Below, piece by piece: positions 36,290-48,300 of a stretch of DNA of 64,000 nt. Source of the stretch: Tipula vernalis (Eukaryota; Arthropoda; Insecta; Diptera; Tipulidae); contig OY282560.1 in the NCBI GenBank assembly GCA_958295665.1, positions 307,501,236 through 307,565,235 on the forward strand, given 5' to 3'. The notes under the pieces are model-generated. The model made no database searches. It had not been told where the DNA came from and saw only the letters and a list, made by a program, of their open reading frames with translations. Positions within the stretch are counted from its first letter, which is position 1. The number at the start of each line of letters is the position of its first letter. The position numbers were made by a program, and so were the translations under genes.

Positions 36290-37975
36290 TGCTGGTGAAC
36301 ATAAAAACACAAAGAGCATGAGGATGTCCGAGTCATCTGCAGCAACCCCCACCTGATCCCCACGATTTGCAAAGCTCACAGCTATATTTGCGATAGAGGT
36401 ATCTGCGTCATCTTCCGCCTGATGTGTTTGGGAGGAATTCGCTTTGAGAAATTGTGCACGTCATATTGCTCTCTACATCGATGTTTGCTGAAATTTTGGC
36501 AATGGCTCTTCTCTTTTGTTCTTCTCCTTTCGTGGTGGCGTAGTCCGGATAACCATCAAACACAGTGAAGCAGATGGCCTCCACCTACAACATATTTGCA
36601 ATTTGTTGGAAAATTGTCCCTACCAATGTCAGCTCTTTTAAATATGGTTTTGATGCTCGATTTTGTTCCGTTTCGTAGGAGACCGTCATTGAAAAGGGAA
36701 GGTGGAGCTGCTCTCGGACTTTTGATGACACAAACAATTCGATGAAATAACTGCAGCGAGTTTATAACGAAAGTTGCCTTATTTATTTTTATTCCCTGAA
36801 CCTGAGCTGCAATTGGAATAACTTTGTGTTTTCTTGCATAAATGACGTCCGCCAAACTCTTACCCAATGTATTATGCAGCAGCATTTCACCTTTATCCAA
36901 AGCACTATCACAGGTGATGTTGGAATCAGCAACAAGTCCAGTTGAGAAACTGACAAGATCACCAGCCCGATTCCGAAATGGGTTATGTTGTTGAAGCCAT
37001 GAAATAAATTTGTTTTTGTCGAGATTATCTCTTGCTTTCCTACTGCCTCGGAGTTTAACATGTTGTTCGGAAGTAATTGATGATTGTCCTGTAAAAGTTT
37101 CCATCGCGGATTTTAAAATGGTGTCATCGGTAATGCCTCGTCCTCGAGATAATCACCGCTCCATTGCACACTTTTTCTTCTTATCGAAAAGTATTTCTCT
37201 GGAAATTTTTTGTACTCTTCAACGGTCAGCTTGGCTCGCAACTCCATCATTTCCTCTAAATATAAAAGAGCAGATTTTGCATATAAGTTATGACCAGCAG
37301 AATGGAAATATGGGAACATTTTTCGAACAGATTCCATATGCATCTGCCAGTTGCCAGTCCTCTCAGCTCGAAAATAATGTAGCACAATCATAACTTGCTC
37401 AAAATTTTGGAGCCAAAGTTTGCATATTCTGTTTGTTGTTCTTAGTCTGTTGATGTTACTTTTAAAAGAGCTCTCCAGGGCACTAACTATTTCCGAATCA
37501 TGACACATATCCGGTGACATGTAGTTTTCTATCAGTTTCTGATACGTTTCCATTACTTCAGCAGATTTCATTACAGATTTCAAATCTTCTGAATTCTCTA
37601 TAATCAAATAATGTAATGCTGATACCGTCAGTATATGCATGCTCGCAAAGCATGGCATGCGAAAAGCATGTACATGTTTGACTGTTGCATTGCCATAATT
37701 CTTCTAGTCCGCTTCCTTTCATGATATATCCAATTGTGCCAAGATATGACATGAGTAGATGAAATCCTCCAAGGCGTACAATTATTCCAAATATTCACTG
37801 TTTTGCTCTGCAGACTTAACCATAAAGAGTGGTTGATCAAAAGTAACTATGCACATCTGCCCATGTTTCTTGTTTTTGCAGGCTGCATAAATTAAAACTG
37901 AGTATAACGTCGTCAAATCACTTGCACTTAAATTGATGAACGGCACTGGTACTATTTGTGAAACTTCAAACGAAC

Positions 37976-38037
37976 CTTGGAAAATAAAAAAAGTTTCTTA
38001 AAATTAAAACAATTATGATATAAATAATAAATCTTAC
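37976..38037 (-). other. Inferred 62-nt intron in the uncharacterised gene
   Basis: The minus strand reads TTCTG|GTAAGATTTATT at the left border and TTTTATTTTCCAAG|GTTCG at the right. Motif blocks of the same family continue on both sides. The length is typical for fly introns. Its survival shows that this copy arose at the DNA level, not by reverse transcription of spliced mRNA. Confidence 0.6.
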
Positions 38038-38632
38038 CAGAATTATTAACTTGGTACATTTTCCAAGCTATTAAATCCAGCCAACCAAATTAAATCTAAA
38101 TACATGTTTGTAAGTAAACCGTGCACGTGCACTGCAGTTATATCCTCAATTATAACTTTTCTTAATCCTGATGAGTCAGGTTTTTTATATATATGTATAG
38201 GTATGTTATGTTTTTGTTTGTTATTTTGTGTAATCAATGTTCGTTGTATCTTTCATTCACCGCTGAACAGGTGCAATGCATTTAATCCCACCTAGAGCAT
38301 AAAATAGACACATTTTATTGCCGTCTAAAGTACATACATTAACATCAGCATTGTCAAATACAAATTGCATAAATCCATTTTTTTCTACGTGTACGTCTGC
38401 AAACTCTGTTGCGCATTTGATGTTATGGCTGTTGATGCCGAAATCCACTGTTTGGTGGCTCTGTTGTGTATGAAGCGAGTGCACTTAACGGTGTATTAAC
38501 ATGCTTTGTATAACGTGGTGTTGTTCCATATTTGAGGTTAAATCTGACTCCATTAGATATAAAAAACGTGCTGTGATGAAGTGCGTGTACCGTTGTTTAA
38601 GGGACTATCATGCAACCATATGAACTGCTATG

Positions 38633-38882
<250 letters not shown>

Positions 38883-40273
38883 CTGAAACACGTTTTCCGC
38901 TGTTTGATCAACACAAGAAATCACAAGCACTATATGCAATTGTATTACCAAACTTTATTATTTTTTAGTTTAATGGTTTTAATTTAATACAAAATTTTAT
39001 TTACAGAAATTAAATGTAAACTTTACATATGTTATGTAATTAATTTAATGAGAAAAATGACTGCCAAAAATGGTGTCGGTTTGCTTTTTTTGTCTTCTTT
39101 TCGAGAGTTACAGAAGAATTAATTTTTGTTTTTATAAAAATGAATAAAATCGTTTTTGACAGGAAAACAAAAAGGTACTAAAATAAATATTACCAGATGA
39201 AATAGTTTTCTGTATTGTTGACATTGACATTTTAACCTACAAGCAACGAATTTAGAATTCGGTACGCTACAATGTAATTGGCAGCCTCATTGTATGATAC
39301 AGTTATCCCTATTGAATTCAATAGGTCGATTATATGCCTGGAAACAACTTTACGATGAAGCTAAACTGATTAGCCAAGCAGCACTGGTGATATAAACGAT
39401 TTTGGTCTGCATCCGTATATCATACATTGATTGAGAAACTGCATCTTTTTATTTCTTTTGGTTGAAGAGCATCATGTGTTTCGTTTTTCATAAAGAGTTT
39501 TCGTAAATATCTTTAAAGTCGCTGATACCAACTCTTCAACACCATTTTCGATATCATCGAATGTTGGATATACTGTTGTACGATAAATTTGGGACTGGAT
39601 GTCTTCTTTGATAATTGCTGCTGCTGCTGCTTTAACAGTTCTAACGCGTTCTTCTTCAATAGAACTGCATTTGTATGTGTCCCAATTCTGCACTAAAAAT
39701 TCTTCGGGTAACATGTCCTTTAAAGTTAAAATTATGTTTTTGCCAAATAAGTTAGTTGCTACCAAATTTGGTTTAAAATGATTTATAAGCAAGTCCCTCA
39801 AGTAGTAGTCACCGTACAAATTTACATCATTGCCACTGAATTCCCTTAGTTTTTCCTTCAGATCGCGTAATGCAAAATTGACATTCATTACTTTGTTTTA
39901 TGAAGGCACACAAAGCTTCAAAACCTGCACGACAGTTGTCATTTATAGGTTTTTCCTTTCCTCTGGACGGATTAGTAGTCACTTCTCTAAATTTGCAGTA
40001 GCACTTCAGATTTTTGTGTCCACAAATTAATTGACCCACCGCGTTTACAACAAAGATCCAGAATGGTTTGTTGCATTTTGGTTGATTTCACAACACTAAC
40101 TTGCTTATACCGGCTTTCATTCTTGAAGTCAATCTCTTGAATCACTTCGCCACAAAATAAACAATTAATTTTAAAATCAAATGATGGCTGGCACACTTAA
40201 TCTTACAATTTTTTGCTTGCTGCAATCTGATGATGATGGTCCTGTTATGGGAAATTACTATAGGTATCTGATA

Positions 40274-41900
40274 CACTGCGTGACAACAGGATAGGTTCAC
40301 TGTAATATTATATTTTTCACACAATACGCTAATGTCTGTTGAGCTAAAAATATTTTCAGTTAGTTTGGTAATATATTTGCTACTAATTCCTAGCATATAT
40401 AAGTTTGGTACTGCTTTTTGTAAAAACTTGGAAATGATTTTTCAAAAATACTTATTTTCTGGTGCGACAACAAGATAGGTTCGGCATAAATAAAAAGTCA
40501 AATAACCTATATTTTGTTGGAAAAAAACTGAAAGTGAAACAGCAAATCTTAGATTTTTTAATATTTTTTTATTTTTAGTAATGAGTATTTCCTCCATTTT
40601 TATTTATAACTTCAAATATCCTGTTTTTTAGAGAATCGTATAAACTTCTTATAATCTCTAATGGGATTTCAGTCCAGATCTGTTTAATAGCCTGAATTAA
40701 CTGATTTTTGCATTGATACTGTCTTCCATTTCCATAAATTTTTCGCGACAACCAACCCCATAAGTTTTCAATAATATTTAGGTCCGGTGATACTGCAGGC
40801 CAATCTAACACCGTAATGTTTTCATTCTCAAACCAGTCTGAAACCACCTTTGCTGTGTGAATTGCTGCATGATCTTGTTGGAAAATCCATGGATGATCTT
40901 GAATAATTTCTTCTATTTTCACTTTTTGTCTTTGTAGCATCTCTTTGTAGCGTGTACCCGTCATCTTTTCTGTTATAGGTACCAAATCTATGACTCCGTA
41001 ATAAGAAATTGCTCCCCAAACCGTTACAGAGCCAACCCGGCTATGCCTTCTTGCAAGATACTTCGTTTCTTTTCTTATATCATGGAAATAATAACTGAAC
41101 CCGTCTGGTCCATCCAAACAAAATCTTTTTTCGTCAGAAAATACTACCTGCCTCCATTGTAAGTCCCAGGTCATATGGTTTTCCGCATACTGCAAGCGTG
41201 CTTGTTTGTAGCGTTGCATTAAAAATGGTTTTTTCTTCAACCGAAGCCTTTTTATTGTTGGACAGCGTTTTATAACGCGTTGTACAGTCCTGACACTTGC
41301 AAGGGAACCAGCTTCATCTCGTAATTGGCGAGCAGTCTTTGTAGAATTAGATGCTGCCCTTAAAATAAAATGCCGCTCTCTTTGTGTAGTAGCTTTTTTT
41401 GTGCCCCCCTTCTGGTTTTTTCCATAGTTTTCTTTATTTCTTAAATAATTATTAACGACATTTGAACTTCTCCCTATTTTACGTGAAATTTCTCTATTTG
41501 AATAGCCTTCTTCATTAAATGCATCAATTTTCCCTATTTCTTCTAGACCTAATGTTTTTCCACGACCCATAATGTAGTTATAATGCAGAAATACCCGTTA
41601 ATAACCTTCACTTATTTTATTAAACACTAATATTTCAAAAATTACGTTATTGCTACTTTTAATTGTAACTTCAAACGACTGAACCTATCCTGGTGTCGCA
41701 CTTGAATGACCGTGTTTTCAAAAAAGTATTCGAAAACAATTGTTGATAAAAAATAATTGAACTGTAAATTTTATGGAAAGTTTACAAATATAATGTAGAA
41801 CCATGTGCAGTAATTGCTATGGAAACGACAATTTTTTTAGATTAAATATTGATACTTATAGACATTTAATATATTGAACCTATCCTGTTGTCACGCAGTG
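40274..41900 (-). mobile_element. Complete Tc1-like transposon with IR/DR termini, 1627 bp
   Basis: The outer ends are perfect inverted repeats for about 26 bp, starting CACTGCGTGACAACAGGATA, flanked by TA on both sides (40272-40273 and 41901-41902), the Tc1/mariner target duplication. A second, similar motif lies inside each end (GCGACAACAAGATAGGTTCG at about 40463; CGAACC-type copy CTGAACCTATCCTGGTGTCG at about 41677). Each terminus thus has two direct repeats, the IR/DR arrangement known from Minos-, Bari3- and Sleeping Beauty-type elements. The element encodes one uninterrupted transposase. It lies in an intron of the surrounding gene remnant. Confidence 0.95.
40575..41570 (-). CDS. Tc1-family transposase, DD34E, 331 aa, uninterrupted
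   Basis: A cut-and-paste transposase acting in the nucleus on the flanking inverted repeats. The N-terminal 110 residues hold two helix-turn-helix motifs (GYSNREISRKIGRSSNVVNN near residue 22; TARQLRDEAGSLASVRTVQR near 79). The catalytic domain has D146 (VVFSDEKRF), D233 (IFQQDHAAIH) and E268 (SPDLNIIENLWGWL); D233 and E268 are separated by 34 residues, giving DD34E. VTVWGAIS lies between the first two. The length is usual for the family (about 330-350 aa). The start ATG fits the family N-terminus (MGRGK). No stop or frameshift is visible and the termini are intact, so it could be functional or only recently silenced. Activity itself cannot be judged from sequence. Confidence 0.96.
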   Translation of the reverse strand: MGRGKTLGLEEIGKIDAFNEEGYSNREISRKIGRSSNVVNNYLRNKENYGKNQKGGTKKATTQRERHFILRAASNSTKTARQLRDEAGSLASVRTVQRVIKRCPTIKRLRLKKKPFLMQRYKQARLQYAENHMTWDLQWRQVVFSDEKRFCLDGPDGFSYYFHDIRKETKYLARRHSRVGSVTVWGAISYYGVIDLVPITEKMTGTRYKEMLQRQKVKIEEIIQDHPWIFQQDHAAIHTAKVVSDWFENENITVLDWPAVSPDLNIIENLWGWLSRKIYGNGRQYQCKNQLIQAIKQIWTEIPLEIIRSLYDSLKNRIFEVINKNGGNTHY

Positions 41901-42130
41901 TATATTCAATTATATTAATTAATTAGTATTACCTTGCTCACGCGCTATTTTGCAAGCAACAATACTACTTTTCCTCGTGTAGTTTTTTGCGACATTCTGT
42001 ATGCAATAAAATTTCTTCGACGTTCTCTAACTTTTTCCACAAATCATCATTTCTTGATTTTGAAGCTTCGATTAAGCTACCAATTCCTTTTTTCACCACT
42101 GTAAAGTCCTTTTTCTGCATACACTTATGA

Positions 42131-43040
42131 TAAATAATTCAAATATCTTTATTTTCCTGCATTACAAAATTTACACTTTTTCTGACAACTTTACTCTTTG
42201 ATATTCAAAATTACACTTAATAAAGGTGCCCTGAACCATACCTATATAAGTATATAGATTTAAGCATCTGCTAGCACACAGGTAACAAAAGATTTTCGTA
42301 TAATTCTGAAACCGGTTTTCTTTACTGAAAGTAACCATTAAAAGATTAGAAAGGTCCTTTTTTTTCAAACACACAAAAGGAGAAACCCGGAATGATCTCA
42401 CTTCGAGCGGGTTTTTAAGGAGTTTGTTGTAATAACAACCAATTCTCAGATAATTCCGCATACAAAGCTAGTTTCTAAATCTTTTATGAAGAATCTCAAA
42501 AATCCCAAAAAAAAAAATAATGTAATAATAAAACGAAAGTACCGTTATTTTTTTTTTGCTCAACACATAGAGGTGGGGTTTTTTCTGAAAAGTTCGACAA
42601 GAGAATACAACAAAGAGTGATGCGGAGATGGAAATAAAATTAAAACCCGTATACCCGTATTCTATGGAGACTATATGAAATGGGGTAGCTCTCAGAAATC
42701 TTTACCAAACTGATAGATCAAAATCAGCTACTATCCAATACCCATTAAATCAATTATCTAAAAACACATTTAACTGGAGCAGCAGCTAATTTGTAAAAGC
42801 TTCGAGTATATTAAACAACCGATACATAAATACATGGCTGAACCAACCAACCATTCCAAATGAGACGTCATCTACAATTAGAAATATGCATGATACGACT
42901 ATCGAGTGCCTACACGCGATTAAGAACTTTGGAATAATAGTTGAGTCCTGGAATTCATTCCTAATTTTCGATTTATTGAAAAAGTTAGACATTCATTGTC
43001 AATACTGTATTAAAGTTTACTTAAAAACCCGCATGTGAAT
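42131..43040. other. No gene recognised
   Basis: A 96-codon minus-strand ORF at 42461-42171 and a 68-codon one at 42992-42786 show no family features. Sequence is AT-rich with poly-A and poly-T runs; no terminal repeats were seen. Confidence 0.4.
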
Positions 43041-43041
43041 T

Positions 43042-44600
43042 TTAAGAAACAATCGAATTCCTGAAGTCCCTTGAACACAGATTCAAGACTTTGGAAACAT
43101 CGTACAGTAACAGGAGTTTTACACTACCACCTAAAAGTCAACCAGTGAAACAGGTATTCGCCACAACAACGGTACAAAGCATTTGCGTCTCAAGGCAAAC
43201 ATAAATAGTCCGGCCGAAAGTGTCTTATTAGCTACAGCCTTAGTCAGCACAATCAAATATAATGGAAACCATACAACAAAATTAAGAGTCTTGATAGATC
43301 CAGGCTCTCAAGCAACCGTTTTAATGGAAGAAGCAGTACAAAGATTGAAGCTAATAGGTAATAAAATACATGCGAAAGTAGTAGGAGTTGGTAATCATGG
43401 CATTGGAGAAGTACGAAAGATAGTCAGCTTCAAAATCCATCCAATTATAGTTTCCAAATTTGAGGTACGCCTTGATGCCTTGGTACTCCAAAAGCTGACT
43501 AAATTACTACCAGATCAAGAGGTTAAAACTAGAAATTGGCAACATCTCAACAACATTGACTACGTAGATCCTAATTATAATAAACCAGGTTCAATAGATA
43601 TTCTACTTGGGGCCGAAAACAATATTATAAAAGAGGTCCCGGATCAATCAATGGCACAGAAGACTGAATTAGGATGGATTGTTTTCGGAAAGTACAAGAG
43701 TTACATCACCCAGAGATACAAAATACAATCAACGGTATCTTATGTCGACGTAGACAACCAATTAAAAAGTTTTGGGAAATTGAAGAAGTTAGGCAAGAGC
43801 GCTTAATAGATTCCGCTTCAGTTTGAATCTATTTTTATTCACTTTATTCTGAGCTTACCGCTTGGTTGAATATGGTTTGCTTAATACTGTATTTATTAAT
43901 CAATTTGTCTGATTCGTACATAGTTAATCCTTCTCTTGCCTGGTATGATTAACGCAGTTCATACTGAATAGCACGAATTTACTAATGATGGATACATGCG
44001 AGCGGCAGGTAGATGGAAAGTACCAAGTTGCATTACCATTCAAAGAAAATATCTTCACATTAGGCGAATCAAAGAGGTGAGCGGTAGCACGATAAATTCA
44101 AGTGGAAAGGAAGTTAAACAAAAATTCGGGGAGGAAGAATGAATATACCAGTTTCATTGAAGAATACATTGTTCTAGATCATATGAAAGTAACAAATAAT
44201 CAGGATGATGTGGACAAAGGTTATTTTTTGCCACACCATGCAGTCATGAAACAAGACAGTTTAACAACCAAGTTAAGAGTGCGGTTTTTGTTGCTTCTGC
44301 AAAAAATTCAAATGGGTTCTCACTCAACGATATAATGTATACTGGTTCAATAATTCAACAAGAGCTAGTAGAAATCCTACTGAGATAGAGAAAACACAAA
44401 TTCGGGTTTAAAGGGATCTGGAATCCTATAGAGGACTTATTCTAATTTAAAATCAAATCATTGGATACTAAAGAAGTTATCCGAAACATTCAAATTGATT
44501 GATACAATGTGAGGATTAGCCCCCGTTATCGTAAAAGCAAAGATTACCATGCAACAACTATGAACATTAGGTTTATATGATCCAACCAAGCTGGGTATTT
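43042..44600 (+). pseudogene. BEL/Pao retrotransposon gag-pol remnant 1
   Basis: The end of gag (FLKSLEHRF...LET near 43050) leads into a 207-codon ORF at 43183-43806. It contains the aspartic protease (LATALVSTI, LRVLIDPGSQATVLMEEA) and conserved DILLGAENN, TELGWIVFGK and FWEIEEV-like stretches. The start of the RT follows near 44000-44340 (QVALPFKENIFTLGESK, FIEEYIVLDHMK, GYFLPHHAVMK) and SNGFSLNDIMYTG in another frame. It then jumps to the connection region (LAPVIVKAKITMQQL near 44515). RT catalytic motifs, RNase H and integrase are lost by deletion. No LTRs were identified. Confidence 0.82.
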
Positions 44601-44663
44601 TGTAGAGATAGAGGTCATTTTTTTTGTGGTTTCGCAAAGTTTAGATCTGCTAGACGAATGTTT

Positions 44664-45779
44664 TTAGGAATTCTCCAATTTGAGGTATTGATTTCGATCG
44701 ACGGTTGCAAGCCTGTGATATTTGGTAAAATTTGAGCTTCCAAAAAAGAGTTTTAAAATCAGATGTGCACGAGAAAAGCCTAAAGTTGATGGAGGAAATA
44801 CTTGGTGTTGCTTTAGAGTTGATCCCTCTAATTGATGATGCGAAACGCTTACGTTGTAGACCAAGTTTATAGCAGCAAAGGATACAGTAATAATATGAGC
44901 CTGCGATGTTGAGTCGAATAAAGCTCTGCCAATAACAGGTACATCATTTTTATCGTAGACCTTGACCAATGCAGTTGACAAGTAAACGTAGGAGTTTTTT
45001 GTCATAGTGTTGGGCAAAAAAGCCTGCTGGGTTGATGTTACGCTTTTGACAGGAATAGATGTGATCACTTCAGGTACATTGTTAGGAGTTGAATTTAAGG
45101 CCGAGTTCTCCAATGTTATATTTTCGGTGGCATGTGATGTGATTGCTGCCTTTCCGATTCAGTTGGCAGCAGCGTTTGTTGATGTTGCATATGGGTTGAA
45201 CGAAGGTGATTATTCTGATCAGAATTTATTTCAACGCACTCGTGAAACAATGTATGATGTTTTTGATGGTATTTAAAACAAATTAATTTAGACTAAAAGA
45301 TGATCAGCTCGAAGGCAATTGATGCAAGGAAAGAAAGTTCATTAATTCATCGAGAGATGGCATGCGTTCAATGTGAGCTACGTCGTCCCATTATGCTCAA
45401 GTCTCAGGATCTAATTTCGAGCAGAGTTAAATATACTATTAAATCATCCCAATGTGGCGTAGGGCGTTGGAGCGAATGTAGCGCACGTAAATTTGAAATA
45501 ACGGTGCGTCGAGTAGATGTCAATTATTTTCAGAGGATGGTTTGACGATTGATTTGAGGCAAAATATTTCCCGAATGTGGTCCTCGCAAATCAATTTTTT
45601 ATTCTTATAACAATTCTGTAGCAGCGTTAACACCTCTGCGTAGTTCTCCGATGTTAACTCTAATGATTCGATGGTTTTGAGAGCAGGATTTAACAGTAAC
45701 GATTTAAGATATCCAAAACGGGATATTTCAGAGAGAGTAGGGTTGCTCATGACGTGAAATTTGTGGAACGACTCGTATT
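44664..45779 (-). pseudogene. BEL/Pao retrotransposon gag and protease remnant 2
   Basis: On the minus strand a gag segment of the DUF1759 type (SNPTLSEISRFGYLKSLLLN, LTSENYAEVLTLLQNCYKN) spans 45779-45520. It continues in another frame (NLRALHSLQRPTPHW, about 45490-45440) to a protease-like segment at 45113-44664 (YVYLSTALVKVYD, ALFDSTSQAHIITVSFAAIN). The protease triad reads Asp-Ser-Thr instead of Asp-Ser-Gly. It lies head to head against remnant 1 in the opposite orientation. The two have different sequences, so they are separate insertions. Confidence 0.75.
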
Positions 45780-47086
45780 AAGTGGACCAAAAAATTTAGG
45801 AATTTACTACTTAGAAATTTATAAATGTATAACTATGGCGCTTATGGAAGCTCCTATGGACTACTTATTACGAATGGAAATACAAAAATGTTAAGAAAAA
45901 GTATTTTTCGTTTTTGTTAAAAACTTTTATCTTTTTATAAAATAAGAATTCAATACAACCCGACTCTGGGCTACCTGCTGTCCTCTCGGTACTTACTTCT
46001 TTCGAAACAGGGCAAACGCTTTCTCAGAAAATGGTAAGAGGTAGCTCGCATTGGTAAAATCACTAGAAAAGACTCTAGAATGGCAATCACCAAACCGACC
46101 CTTTACGGACATTTAAAAAATATTGCGTTTCCTACTTATTGCAATTCAATGCACTTTGCTATTTAATTTTTAGCAAACAAGTTCCCTCAAAGTATCAGCT
46201 ATACATACTTAACATGTGACCAATTTTTAGATGAATTCGATTTTGTAGATCTGAATCTAAAGTATGACGACTCAAATTATTTGATCCGTAAAACTGCAGC
46301 TCTGTGTTTAGAACCCGTTGAGTTTCAGTCAGACTGTATTTGGTACAATTTAGCGATGCATTAGCCAGTAAAAATAGGCCAGAGGATATTGTTGAGTTTT
46401 TAACTGCGCTTTGCACAATAAAACTGAAATCGCTCGATGTTGGTGTTGTTAAAAGATTTTCAGAACCAACGCGATTTATTTCCAATGTATTGGCTCAGCA
46501 ATATGGTGGATGAATTTGCAAAGTTGTCTCGATTTAACCAATTGCTGATGATTGATTTTTGCGATGAAATCTTTGTAGATTCGGCAAACGGATGATAAAG
46601 TAAGGTAGCTTATTTAGCCTTACTGGATATTTTACAACGATAAATGCAGGATGGTTCGCTAATTCTAGATATTTCACGGATTTTATTCACTTAATAATTT
46701 CTACTCAATAAAAACTGATATTGCTTGTTGAGATTTTTAACATGTAATGAAAAAAAGTATGTTTACAAAAATGGTGGTTCCTTTCCTTTACAATATTTAG
46801 GAAAGAGACAAATATAATGTTTCAATACTCCATCGTAATATGGTATCATGCAAATTAACATCTGACAACACCATCGTACTTGCTATAAATTAGCCTATCT
46901 ATTACAATCCTTCTATGTAATTTAATTCGCTTAAGTATTATAATTCTACCTTGTTGGCGTTTGTTTACTACTAAACGTCAGTGGATGGTGTTATGCAGAA
47001 TTTCTGCGAGTGTTATCAAAATGTAAGTAAATTTAAGTTTAAGAAAATGTAGATGATTTGTTATTAGAATGATTCAATTACAAATG
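45780..47086. other. No gene assigned
   Basis: A minus-strand ORF of 96 codons (46485-46195; SDFSFIVQSAVKNSTISSGL) is coding-like but unrecognised. It could be another decayed retroelement segment upstream of the BEL gag. The rest is anonymous AT-rich DNA. Confidence 0.35.
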
Positions 47087-47724
47087 GGGGGGGGGCAGTA
47101 GCAGGGACAGCAGAGACGCAACGATTTCAACAACAACGTCAAGCAACACTACCTACAGTTAATACAAATTTGGGTGACCGCATGGGAACATGATGATGGA
47201 ACGAAATCTCGCCCCCCTCTCACAACCGCCGATGGAAAAAATGGTGGAGGGGAATAATAATAGTTGTTTACAGCTTTTCAGAAAAAAAGAGTTTGCGGTA
47301 CCAGGAAATTTGTGTTGTCATTGTGTCTTCTTACAGGTCGGAGCGCAGAGATGAACTTTAAAATTGTATTGTTTTGTGTTAAATAAATTACTAAAAAAAT
47401 ATATTACTAACAAATTTACTAACTATCAACTACTTAGGTTAGGTGTCTGGAACCGGGTTGAGTCTTTGTTGCTAACATTCCTTTCCCATTCTTGTTATAT
47501 ATGTAAAAAGGTGTACGACGGCGGCCTGGCCAGGGGCGGATATCACAACTATTAGACTTATGTGGTTATCGATGTGGCGCCTTTCTTTACGGGGTTTGGT
47601 TGGCTTCATGAAGAATGGTGTCGTGTTGTGTAACATGGGGTATAGTGGTTGTGGTATTCGCATTTATAATACGGGAGACTTGCTTAATGCTTGATCGTAC
47701 ATCGCAATCAATCAATCAATCAAA
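47087..47724 (+). mobile_element. Short non-LTR retroposon (SINE-like or deleted LINE) with 21-bp TSD
   Basis: The 638-bp insertion starts with a run of ten G and ends with four AATC units plus AAA. It is flanked by perfect 21-bp duplications (AGAATGATTCAATTACAAAT + G) at 47066-47086 and 47725-47745. This is the signature of target-primed reverse transcription. The insertion is more GC-rich than its surroundings. It holds no full-length ORF; a 63-codon ORF at 47364 is not a known protein. Either it is a SINE with a LINE-derived tail or a LINE with an internal deletion that kept both ends. Confidence 0.9.
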
Positions 47725-47745
47725 AGAATGATTCAATTACAAATG

Positions 47746-48049
47746 ATGCAAATCATCTAAATTTTCTATACATTATGGTATGAAGTGTAATATTTGAAAA
47801 TCTTTTATATAATTCAAGATACAACTACAGTGGAATTTAATTCAGGAACAATATTAATAAGATAAGTATTTTTACTGATATTTTCTTAACATAAATCTAA
47901 TATTATTCTATTTATTTTCAGGTGACTGGGCTGGTGTCAATGGATTTAACCAAAAACTATAATCGAATCTTTTCGAGACTTGATAACTAAAACACAATGA
48001 CTTTAAGAATTAAAGTCCATTAAGCTGTTCGTTTGCACCCCATTCCGTT
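47746..48049. other. No gene recognised
   Basis: Anonymous AT-rich DNA continuing the target of the retroposon insertion. Confidence 0.4.
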
Positions 48050-48300
48050 ATGTTGCGCTGCAGCTTGAAATTGCAACTTGATGTTCTAGATCAGAGTTTC
48101 GCCATCAAATGATGGTAGTTGTGATGCTTCGTTGGGAGTATCATTGTTGTATGAGGGAACGTTTTCCTGGCGGGCTTCAAACTCTTTAATCCTACCCTCC
48201 ATTTTGGTTGTATCTCCTTCCAACTTTTTCATTCTTCCTGAAATTTCGGACATGTTAGTTTCGATTTGTTGTGCAGCTTCTCATTTTGCGGAATTTTATT
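48050..48300 (-). pseudogene. Retroelement gag-like fragment
   Basis: Minus-strand reading gives ISGRMKKLEGDTTKMEGRIK then EFEARQENV, a coiled-coil-like stretch, then LPSFDGETLI, a stop, and NIKLQFQAAAQHNG. A coiled coil followed by P.FDGE...W..Y+.QFE.AA..N is typical of the start of Ty3/gypsy-like gag in arthropods. Nothing of pol is next to it. The assignment is from pattern memory only. Confidence 0.45.

Noticed and set aside
36008..36298. 96-codon plus-strand ORF
   Set aside because: No motif, and its end is antisense to the recognisable DDSDILMLF region of the minus-strand gene.
40142..40396. 84-codon ORF MLGISSKYITK...
   Set aside because: It crosses the left end of the Tc1 element, so it joins transposon and target sequence by chance.
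44102..44335. Independent small gene
   Set aside because: It reads as the start of a BEL reverse transcriptase (GYFLPHHAVMK) and belongs to the retroelement remnant.
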